Part shown: piece by piece, positions 1-64,000 of the stretch
Layout of the letters: every line of letters begins with the position of its first letter
Position numbering within the stretch: the first letter of the stretch is position 1
Assembly: GCA_028583405.1 (NCBI GenBank)
Contig: CM053246.1
Location: forward strand, 5,611,620 to 5,675,619
Reading direction: 5' to 3'
Length of the DNA stretch: 64,000 nt
From: Pogonophryne albipinna
Taxonomy: Eukaryota; Chordata; Actinopteri; Perciformes; Artedidraconidae
The notes under the pieces: model-generated
Seen by the model: the letters and a program-made list of their open reading frames with translations, nothing else
Told to the model about the DNA's origin: nothing
Database searches by the model: none
Translations under genes and position numbers: made by a program

Positions 1-143
1 GAAATCCTACTCATTATGCCTTTAAAAACACTGAGTTGGTTTGTACATTATAACTGGGCAGCCAATTTCCATGGTTAAGGTTAAGCAGCTTTGTTGACAT
101 GACTTGCTGTAGACTAAAATGTAATAATGGGTATTGTACTCAC

Positions 144-54525
<54,382 letters not shown>

Positions 54526-54608
54526 CCTGGCGTTTCCAGTATGAGGAAGGTGGGCAAACAGGCCTTTTCTACTGCTCCTCACAAGGATGTTCCTCTCTAT
54601 GAAGCAGT

Positions 54609-57600
54609 CTGCAGAAAGTCAGCTCCAAGCACCGACTGCAAAGTGAACATAAGTAGAGAAAGTCAACCAGAAGAAGAAGCAGGTTGCATTGAGCATGGAC
54701 AAACAGCAGGGAACTGGGCTCTGGTTAATATACACCCTGTGGGAGTGATGAGATGAGACAAGAGAAGCAGCAGTTTAGAGGCCAGCGCATTAATCCAGGA
54801 GGGTTAATTGGGGCTCATGCATGCTTCAAAGGGCCGTGCTGCACACACCTTTCCGTGCCAGAGTGTATGAAAAGTGTGGCTGACCGGCTTGCTGGGAGTG
54901 AAACACTTTGGGACATGCCACAGGTTATTAACACTCTTTAATTGAGAGGGCCAGGAAACACTGATGCTCCAGAGGGGTCTTAAGTAAGCAGATTAGTACT
55001 TACCATGCTAATCAGCATGACCTCCCCTAAAGCTTTAACTTTAGTAATGTGACCCCAAACATTGACTAACAGGACGCAGCAATACGTCCATGTACTGTTA
55101 AACACTGAGGATGTCCAACACTTTTTACACAATCAACAGAGTTCCTCTTAACCAACTAACCTAACTAATAAAAAGGTAAAATAAGTTAAACATTGTCATG
55201 TTACTTTATGAAATGAAGTCAAACTGGAATGAAAGTATTAGTATATTAGTATATACTTCTTGTTCCTGGGATTGTTGGCAGTCAGGTCATTAAACCTCAG
55301 CCCAACTGGAACCATGTAAGAGTGGGACTGCTGATAGCCTCCCTCCTTTATAGTGGGATAAACACATGATAGGTAACTTACAGTGGGAACCAGTTGGTGA
55401 GCTATGATATCTAGCTATCCAAATGGACACTTGCTAGCCCAGCTTGCTAGCTTTCCCTTTTTAAGGAAATACAACTGAGCCACACCATGGGTCCTCCCTC
55501 ATGTTGAATATTGTGAAAGGAAAGGCGGCTTAAAAAGGCTAACCAAAGCTAACCAAAGCTAACCAAAGCTATGAGAGCTTTTTCATAAAGGCGGAAACAT
55601 ATCTATTGACATGGTCCTAGACTCTCATATTTACTCTCCCGTTTGTTAGCGGTCCCTACTGAGGGATATCCATTTTTGATTTATTTTTGATGTATTTTTT
55701 CTTAATAATATAAGCTGACACTCTGTTGGATTTATCTATGCGTGGTCATTGTTTTTGCATTTATTTTTAAGTTTTTGAATGTGGGTTTTTTATGTTTGTA
55801 AGTGTTATTATGTGTATGATAAAAATAAGATATAATTAAAAACAAACAAAGCGAGATTTGAAGGATATATAAGCCTATCACAGTATCTAGTTGAAGCCCA
55901 CCACGTAGACAGTAAACTGTTTCAACTGTGTATCTCCTAGCAACACGCCCACCAGATGTCAGTCAGCTGCTGCCGTGGGAAAAACCCACCCAGAGGTTGA
56001 CGCCTTGATACAGGTTCCACAAATAAGTCTTGACAAAAGTTGCATTATTACCTATTTGCCTAAAACTTGATGTTACTGTAGTAAAAGATGTTACTGTAAA
56101 AGAGAGGCAGGAGGATTTTAAAAGCAGGTTAATTATCTGTAATAATTATTAGAAAATAAATGAAAATATTTTAAGTGAAGCACCTTAAAACTACATAATA
56201 TTCATTTAGTTGTTGTGGCTTTGCCTACAAAAGAGAGATGTTACAGTAAATAGACAAATCATCATTGCCATTGCATCAGAACAGGGAGGATCATCTAGGG
56301 TAGGTTTTCATCATTTCTGAAAGCAGTGCATTCTGACCTTTAAATAAACAGTCGATGATTCTGACTAACACAAGTTCAGGCCCATGATATCTGGAATAAT
56401 GCAATGGCTTCAACATCAAGGCCCATTTTTTTTTTTTTTCTTGAATCGAGCCTCAAAAGGGAATTTTAAAAATAATAACTTTATACAAATGTATTCTGGA
56501 GAAACATTTTAACCAATATGTTTTTATTTCTAGGTTGCGTAACATGTTTGAAGTGGTCCACTGAAAAAGTTTTACACAAACTACTTCTCTGAGTGATATC
56601 TGATTCTTAAAACAACAAAACTGTAACTTGAGTTGAATTTTAAACTCATGTGGTTAAGGTGCTGTGACAGGAATTGCACTCGGCCTCAGTATAAGCAGAG
56701 CACTGCGTGGTAAAAACAGATGTGTGCTCCTAACTGCCTCGTGGTGAACCGTACAGGGTGTATGGGAGGTGGTGCATAAAGTCCTAAGGTGCATCGCTCT
56801 GCAGTGCAAGCAGCTTGCACTGGACAAAGGGCCTTTCACTGTGCGGCGATCCAAGGCCTGGGAAGTAATTTTGGAAGATCATGACAAATATTACACTTTC
56901 AGCTAGTCAAGGAGAGCCAGTGCCCTCTGTTTGATGTATGCCTCTCTGTGACCTTCCTCTCCTCAATGACTAAATGAAGGTAAACTGTGTTGCAACGCCT
57001 TCGGTGAGTCAGACCAAATCAAAGGAAAGGAGCATTCAAGACGGAAGGAAGCTTAATCTGTTGGTTAAGGTTGGGATTAAAGATAGAAAGTGTTCTTAGT
57101 ATGTTTTGAAATGAATCTATCACAATTTTAACAAGCGTGTAATGTAAATGAAGGGTAATCTGTTTTGGGTTGAGAGTAGGGGTTTTACTCATGCCTCGGT
57201 GCTGGTTGTGTTGCAGCAACAATTTTAAATCACCTCATGTGACTTCTCTTCAACCCTGACCGTCTAAGCCGAGCAACTATTTCACCCAAAGAAGATCTGG
57301 AAAGTACATCAGTACACAGACTCCAGACTGAGCGTACTGCAGTGCACATTACCGAAACCAAGGTACATACTTGTGGCCACTTCAATGTTAAAGGCCCTGG
57401 CTTACATCTGTGTCATCACGTATGCATACGCTGAAGTTAAGTGTTGTTATGTCCAGAGGGAAGATACTATGTTCCCCTAATCACAAAGCCATGAGAGAGA
57501 GCTGCACACGAAAGGCTGAGCCAGTGCGTGTGGGACAAACTGCATGTTGAGGTACAGGAGTAAGACGTTAAGAATGACTCATCCGACACCAGCATCATGT

Positions 57601-59901
57601 GTCATAAGTCATATGTTCATGACCTGCTGAATGAACCTCGTATTAGCTCTTCTCTTCTTTCAGTGCAAGTGTAACTACTGGCTAAGGACTAACACACCAT
57701 CAAACCTCCCACTTCTCCTTCTATCACAAAAGCACCGCTCTGACTGACTGATTACAAGTGTTATCACACCCTTATTTCTAACAGCGCTCTCTGTCCCTGC
57801 ACGCTACAGCGCAGAGAAACACCCTGACACCTGTGCATGATGTGCATGATGTGCACCTTTGACAACGGCGTTACCATCGAAACAGATCCTTGACACATAT
57901 GTTATACTAAGGCAGGGTATATGCAGGAATCCTGAAGTCAAATGTAAAACCTTTTAAGACCTTTTTTAAGACCCTTTCCATACATTTTAAGACCTCATCG
58001 CCACTTGGAGTTTTAACCGGTTACATTGGCGACACACTTTAGCTCACATTGACTATATACAGTATGGATTGTCCTTCCTCCTTATCTTCCAACCATTTGG
58101 ACGCAAACTTGCATTTCCCCATAACGATGTTGTTTAACAACCGGCGTAAACGGACCTTTGCGCGCTATCAAGCAGTGAGCGTGCGATGTCCTGTTCAGAT
58201 GACGTCAAATCCAACGGGATGCCATCAATAAACTACACAGAATCACACTACACACCTACGCAATGATTACATTCAGGCAGACTGTAGAATACAACCTCTT
58301 TGGACAATTTATATACTTATTGAAAACAAGCTACAAAATGTAATACTTTGGAAAATGCCGTTTAATACTTTTTAATAGCCTTAATTTTCACTAAATTGAT
58401 TTATCAACTTTTAATACTTTTTAAGACCCCGCGGACACCCTGTAAGGGCTGCAATGAATGCATGTTTTCATTATCAATCATGTTCTAGCTCCAAAACATT
58501 TCAGAAAGAGTCCAAGGTGATGCATTTAAATGTGAAACAAAACAGAAGCAATGAAATATTTGAGAGGCATTTTCTGACTTTTTTGCATGAGAAATAATCT
58601 AAATGGTTAATCAAGTATCAAATCTAACTACACAAATCACTGCAGCTCTAATTTTAACATAATAAGTCCAGTTTGCAGTAGTCATAATACTTTATGCATG
58701 TCACTTTTAAGTATTTGTTTTGATATCCAATGTCCTGAAATAGACCTCAAAGGATAAGTAATTGACTTAAAATGAACATAAAAAAAAGGTTCAGGTTTCA
58801 TGAAATAGTTTGTAGCGAAAAAGACTAACATGCTTGTTCTGGTTCTCAAATGAAAGGGTTTGCTGATTGAGCTCATGCACCTCAGGGTGATTTAAGCTTA
58901 GACTATGTTTCCAGTTATCGATACATGATGTACTATTTAGTAATGATTTTGTACCTGTGTCCATCTGTTTACGATGTTTGTCCTATGTTTAATGTCTGAA
59001 AGAAAACGTTCCACCTTGCAGCAATATAGTAAAACATTCATTAGTTTTTGTTTTGTTGGATATTTGAATAATTTTGGATTTCAGACTCTAGGTAGTACAA
59101 ATTTGCAAATGCAAAAAACATAATCTTGGGCTTTTGCTTTCTTTTTTTTCAGTCCAAAAATGCATAAAGTAAGTTGAATGCATTATTTTGGTTATGAAGA
59201 TTTAAAATGTTTTTCCTAAAATATCCATTGACAGATTTGAAAACACATTCAATAAACATGCATCAATTAATTAAGGTTAGTGTCAATCCCTTAGTGCAAC
59301 ACATCAGATAGTTAACATTGTTAAGAAGCCAAGTGATCATTTATTAAAATAATCTGTTTCTCCAGGGTCCAAATAATAACAGTATTGTTGGTTAAAAAAA
59401 ACAGTGCAAATCACGTTCACCCTTAATTATAGGCAGTTTTCTGTTTTCTGTTGTCATTTGCAAAAATGGGATTCCTGTTGACTCGTCCTGCTTTCAACCC
59501 AGATCTTACACGGTTCCCCTGTCATAAGAGCATGCTGTTCTCTATCTGCAGCAGGGAACACCTCTCAAAGCACTGGAGTATCACTCTGTTTACCTCCGTT
59601 TTATGTTAATTTCCTGTTTTCTAATAAAACATGACCAAAACAGCATATCATTGGATATCAACATTAGCTAATAGCCTGTAGCTTGTAGAGGAGCAGCGAG
59701 AAGGAGAAAGCTGCATGTCAACGCAGCATTCAAGAGACAGATGTTCAGCTGGATTTATGGGCGGTTAGGTAAACACAGCTAACTGGAAAAACATATTTTT
59801 ACAATACATCTTATTTACAGACACGGTGTACAATGACAGTCTTTTAATAAACCACACTACTCCAAAAACAAGCACACATCTTGAAGGTGTTGAGAACGTA
59901 C
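54609..59901 (-). other. presumed tgfbr3 intron 1
   Basis: 5.3 kb between the candidate first exon and the signal-peptide exon. It holds three tandem copies of GCTAACCAAA near 55540-55572 and the repeat at 57913-58442. No coding exon recognised. Its status as an intron depends on the candidate first exon being real. Confidence 0.5.
57913..58442 (+). mobile_element. CAGGGTATATGCAGG repeat, copy B (complete)
   Basis: Begins CAGGGTATATGCAGGAATCC and ends CCCCGCGGACACCCTG, so CAGGGTGTCCGCGGGG is the inverted partner end. It contains several TTTTAAGACC motifs near both ends, as in a family of hAT-like MITEs of fish. The flanks show only a partial TAAGG match, so the duplication is not proven. Confidence 0.8.
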
Positions 59902-60160
59902 CATGCAGAGTCTCCAGAAAATGCCCAAACTTGCTGGAAGTGAAGTCGCTCGCGGGATGCGGATATTAAACGTCTTCTCTCGGCTGGATATTTACACCAT
60001 CCCGTTGTTTTTGGTGGGAAAGCGAGCGATCAAAACTTACGTGATAGTGTTCTAGCAAAGTGTGGATAAACAGCCCCTCTCGCTCAAAGTTTTAACAGTT
60101 CACTACTATCTATCTGCCTTTTACTGGGGGCTTCATCTGGGGGCGGGGCCTAGAGGGAGG
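59902..60160 (-). promoter_or_regulatory. tgfbr3: candidate tgfbr3 promoter and non-coding first exon
   Basis: A consensus donor (CATG then GTACGT on the minus strand) ends a possible exon at 59902. Just upstream of it in the gene's direction is a CpG-richer stretch with a GC box, GGGGCGGGGC, near 60139-60148. Vertebrate TGFBR3 has non-coding first exon(s), so a 5'UTR exon about 5.3 kb before the signal-peptide exon is expected. I see no convincing TATA box or defined start site, so the right-hand edge is arbitrary. This is inference from composition and one splice site. Confidence 0.42.
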
Positions 60161-60199
60161 AGGCTGAGCTGTGCGCGAGACGGGCTGTTGCTGCACACC

Positions 60200-61850
60200 T
60201 TCCTCGCGAGCCCCTGCACGAGCGTCAGGAGGTCCCGCAAACAGCATTCAAAGTCAAACAACTTTATCACAGACTCAGATAAAAGACGAGACATTACTTA
60301 AAATAAAGTTAAATATATATAAACTTACCAAAGCACTTTCCGTTACTTTTGGATTACCTTAATATCAAAAGCAACGCCAATAAATAAGCCTACAAGACAA
60401 AATAAATCAACATGTCAACCAAAAAGAGTGAAAATCCTAAAGCAAATTAATTCAGTCGGTGTCCAGATTATAACCTTAAGTGTTGGTCTACAAAAGAATA
60501 TAGCTCACAAAGTAGAATTTAAATCTGCCCCTTTAACAAGAAATATGGTATGCTCTTACCAGGGGTTAAATTGGGATTTGATATGTGGGGGGGCTCTGTG
60601 TGGAGGTGGGAGAGGGGGGCGGAGGTCGAGGATCTCATTATTTGACCTTTAGGGACACTGTGGCCCTAAAGCAACTGCTCCATTATCTGTATCAAATGCA
60701 CACATTGATGCCACCAAATGTCACAATAAAAATAGAAAGTAGGCTACTGCAAATAAAAATGTACATCTTAAATTATTAATATATACACAAAAAAAGGTTT
60801 ACAAATATCCAACCTTCAAATTGCTTTTTTAAATCAACACTGCTCTGTACATTTGCTAAAGAACATTTGTGTGGAAATCTCAATTCATTTGTAGGGCTGC
60901 GTGAGTATGGCCAAAAGTATGGGAGTAAATCTCACTGTAAACTATTTAGTCATCACCAAATTCTGTGTGACCGATCATAACTCTTAGCTTTGTGTAGACA
61001 TACATTTAGCATGGTGTACAGGGCCGGGTTTTGGCATAGACGACATAGGCGGTCGCCTAGGGCGCCAGATCTGTGGAGGCGCTGCGCTGGCAGCTCTGGG
61101 AGGGAAAAAACATTTGTGACTGTTTGCGCTCATCCTAATTTTCGGCCTTGATATAACAACATTCATAATTAAGTAAATGTAACACCCTTTTCACCCCGGT
61201 TACACTTTTCATTTGCCCTGTCCGATGGGCGCTGTAAGTGATGAAAGTGGGGGGTGTGGCTTATCAGTCGTCCGCAGCTCACAGCCAAAGTGGGCGTGGG
61301 AGCGAGCAAGGGAGAAAGAGTAGTAGTAAGAGCCTCTTATGTGGAGAAAAACAAACAAATAAGGTGTCCACCTACTGAACTCCCAAAAAAAAATGTGAGC
61401 AAAGAGGGAATATAGGCACAAGGCAGGAATCTAAACCAAATTATAGAGCATATAATTGAATAGTAATGTTTACAAATCCTGTATAAATGCAATAGCCTAC
61501 ATGAAACAAAGCAAATTACAGTATTTTTGTTTTTAACATCAGGTGTCCAACGAAAGCATATAAAAAAAGATATTTTTAAAAAGAAATGAAAGTAGCCCTT
61601 CAGACTCATTTTGCTTGGTGTGTGCATGTGTGAATGTAAGATTGTCATCCTGTTTTCAATTTTTTTGTTATTAAATGATTTTTTGTATGTATGCCTACTA
61701 AGGTAATACAGGTCCTTAATGTAATTCTGTATCTGTATCTGGATCTGGATCTGGATCTGGATCTGGATCTGGATTAATACTGAGCGGACCCAGAGGTATC
61801 ACGCTCAGTGGGGGATAGATGATCCCCATTAAATGTCTCTTAACATTTGT
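60200..61850. other. upstream intergenic region with repeat fragments
   Basis: AT-rich sequence with fragments such as CAGGGGTTAAATTGGGATTT near 60560 and CAGGGCCGGGTTTTGGCATA at 61019, followed by GGCGGTCGCCTAGGGCGCC. These resemble transposon left ends, without partners found. No gene recognised. Confidence 0.55.
61729..61776. repeat. (TCTGGA)n microsatellite
   Basis: About seven hexamer units, beginning with TCTGTA variants and then TCTGGA. It lies just beyond the broken 3' end of the L2-like sequence at 61850. Confidence 0.95.
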
Positions 61851-62990
61851 CTCTTAACACGAGCTGCAGCATTTTGAATCAGCTGAAGCGACTTGACTGA
61901 CTTCTTGGTACACCCTGATAATAAGGAGTTACAATAATCCAGCCTTGAAGTAACAAATTCATGGACTAGTTTCTCTGCATCGTTTTGAGGCAAGATATGC
62001 CTGATTTTTGCAATGTTACGTAGATGGAAGTAGGCGGTCCTTTAAATTGATTTTATGTGGGCGTTAAAGGATAAATCCTGATCAAATATAACACCAAGAT
62101 TCCTTACAGTCTCACTGGAGGCCAAATTAATGCCATCCATAGTTAGTATATCTTTAGATAATTTGTTTCGTAGATTCTTCGGGCCAAGTACAATAACTTC
62201 AGTTTTGGTCGTGTTTAACATCAAAAAGTTTAAGGTCATCCACGTTTTTAAGTCCTTGAGGCAGTCTTGAATTTTATTTAGATGATTAATTTCATCAGGC
62301 TTGATTGATAAATATAGTTGAGTATCATCCGCATAACAATGAAAGTTTACAGAATGATTCCTTATAATATTGCCTAACGGAAGCATATATAATGTGAACA
62401 AAATAGGTCCGAGCACTGAGCCCTGTGGCACTCCATGGCTAACTTTGGTTTGCGTGGAAGATTCATCGTTGACATGTAGCCTACAAACTGAGAGCGTTCA
62501 GATAGATAGGACCTAAACCAGCCTAAAGCAGTTCCCTGTATGCCAACTAAGTGCTCTAGTCTTTGCAATAAGATATCATGATCGATAGTATCAAATGCAG
62601 CACTGAGATCGAGCAAAACAAGAATAGAGACAAGTCCCTTGTCTGAGGCTATTAGAATGTCATTTGTGACTTTAACCAGAGCTGTCTCTGTGATGATGTG
62701 TTCTAAAGCCAGACTGAAAATCTTCAAATAAATCATTGTTTTTTAAGTAATCACACAACTGTTTTTGCTTTCTCAAGAATTTTTGAGAGGAACAGAAGAT
62801 TAGAAATAGGTCTATAGTTGGCTAAAACCTCTGGATCGTGGTTGTGCTTTTTAAGAAGCGGTTTCATCACTGCTACTTTGAATGATTGTGGAACATAGCC
62901 TGATAATAAAGACATATTCATAATATTTAATAAAGAAGTGCTAATTAATGAAAAAACTTCCTTCAACAGCTTAGTTGGAATCGGGTCTAA
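61850..62990 (-). pseudogene. L2-like LINE reverse transcriptase, frameshifted and truncated
   Basis: Read on the minus strand it encodes DPIPTKLLKEVFSL and LANYRPISNLLFLSKILEKA, then [20 protein letters not shown] and [13 protein letters not shown], then [11 protein letters not shown] and [15 protein letters not shown], and finally a stretch ending VKSLQLIQNAAARV. The YADD catalytic motif is at 62324-62335. Frame breaks near 62745 and 62430-62445 separate these parts. Both ends are cut: other repeat DNA begins at about 62991 and the 3' region stops near 61855. It is dead. Confidence 0.9.
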
Positions 62991-63200
62991 GGGTGCGTTC
63001 ACACCTGCCTTGTATAGTCCGGTTGAATCGAACCCTGGTGCGTTTAGCCGCTTGGTGCGGTTCATTTGGGTCGGTGTGAACACAATCCGAGACCTCTTAA
63101 GTGAACTAAACAACCGGACTCTGGTCCGCTAAAATAGGTGGTCTCGGAGCGCTTGCTAGTGAACTCTGGAGCGGTTCATTGCTGGTGTGAACGCGATCCG
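62991..63200. mobile_element. GGGTGCGTTCACACC-type MITE fragment
   Basis: Starts GGGTGCGTTCACACCTGCCT directly at the break in the LINE frame. It includes GGTGCGGTTCATTTGGG and GCTGGTGTGAACGCGATCCG, the terminal motif repeated in the interior. The far end and target duplication were not found, and the LINE does not resume beyond it. Confidence 0.55.
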
Positions 63201-63439
63201 CACCAAAACATAGGAAGCGTAGTATTTACGTGTCACAAGAACGCGGATATCTTCAAAATATTTAGCGAAAGAGTCTTTCAAGACATCCGCGGTTGTTTAG
63301 TTAAAGAGTGAAGCAGAATGAAGTGTTGAACAGTGTCGTGTAAAGTAAAAATTCTCCGTCAACTACATAAAAGTAAGAATACCTGTCGTCGGTGAAACGC
63401 CCCTCCTTACTGCAGAACGTCTCTCATGGATAATGTGCA

Positions 63440-64000
63440 GCGGCGCGGTCATTATGGGGAAAAGAACACCGACAGGCTGATCAGGAGCCGATGCGAAGCA
63501 GAGGGATCTAGATCGGCATGAAGGCATGCACATTATCCCGCTTATTACATGGCCACATTCTCAACAAAGTAACAACATGACTCCCAATATTAATTGAAAT
63601 GCTTTTGTGGATTTAGAAAATGATTTTATTGATTTAAAAAATAGTTGTATTGATTTCAATTGACATGCATCCACTAAGAAAAATAGTCCGTTGTTACCGT
63701 ATGAAATAACGTAGCAACGGCAGGAACTGCTTCGATAGCGTTTTTGAGGAGCATTTTGATTACAGATTTGAAAACATCGTTGCTTGCTTTAAAAGTAGCA
63801 CAATTCATTATGTCAAACCTTGGAAAGTATCTAGATATCCCTGCCCTAATGCCAAAGTAACTGGCAACTGAATATGTGTCGCCGTCTGATGTCTATGTCT
63901 GGACCGCTGCTTAAAAAGGAGGGTTTCTGCCACGTTACTTCTCCGCTGTTTTCTTGTCGCTCTTGTCTTGTCAGTTAGAAAAGCCAAACTGCATGCAGTT
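63440..64000 (-). repeat. dispersed repeat shared with 34740-34850, inverted
   Basis: On the minus strand the part at 63455-63512 contains GATCTAGATCCCTC, GCTCCTGATCAGCCTGTCGG and TGTTCTTTTCCCCATAATGA, all present in the plus strand at 34773-34842. AAACTGCATGCAG recurs at both loci. The copy at 34740 was later split by the hAT insertion at 34921. The element class is unknown and this copy may run off the window. Confidence 0.7.

Overview
The window is vertebrate nuclear DNA, almost certainly from a ray-finned fish. It has one recognisable host gene, spliced over more than 54 kb on the minus strand. Introns and flanks are full of the short inverted-repeat DNA transposons (hAT-, PIF/Harbinger- and TTAA-type) and L2-like LINE fragments typical of teleosts. 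There are no bacterial, viral or organellar genes and no CRISPR array. I recognise no RNA genes.

The host gene is tgfbr3, encoding betaglycan, the type III TGF-beta co-receptor. Nine coding exons join in perfect frame into codons 1-500: signal peptide (54465-54525), two-part orphan domain (33446-33633, 17109-17246, 7806-7989, 4568-4730, 4009-4156, 2023-2212), proline-rich linker plus start of the ZP domain (1410-1681), and more of the ZP-N half (144-299). The rest of the ZP domain, the glycosaminoglycan attachment region, the membrane span and the cytoplasmic tail must lie left of position 1. A GC-box region with a good splice donor at 59902 is the best candidate for the promoter and non-coding first exon. 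The region beyond it (60200-64000) looks intergenic and repeat-filled.

Layout: 1-8 kb holds six of the nine coding exons and few repeats. Intron 4 (8-17 kb) holds a hAT element carrying a second hAT element, each with an exact 8-bp target duplication; the inner one keeps a broken piece of transposase. Intron 3 (17-33 kb) holds a 4-kb inverted-repeat element with other transposons inside it, a hAT element related to tail-repeat elements elsewhere, and a TTAA element. Intron 2 (34-54 kb) holds a 2.7-kb hAT nest containing a 33-bp minisatellite and a Harbinger-like element with a MADF-like exon. It also holds a short Harbinger MITE, an L2 3' end and long microsatellites. The region from 61 to 64 kb contains a dead L2 reverse transcriptase next to other repeats.

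The two most useful results are these. Exons 2-3-4 and 5-6-7 of tgfbr3 look like a duplicated block behind the two-part orphan domain. The transposon nests have target-site duplications clear enough to give a relative insertion history.
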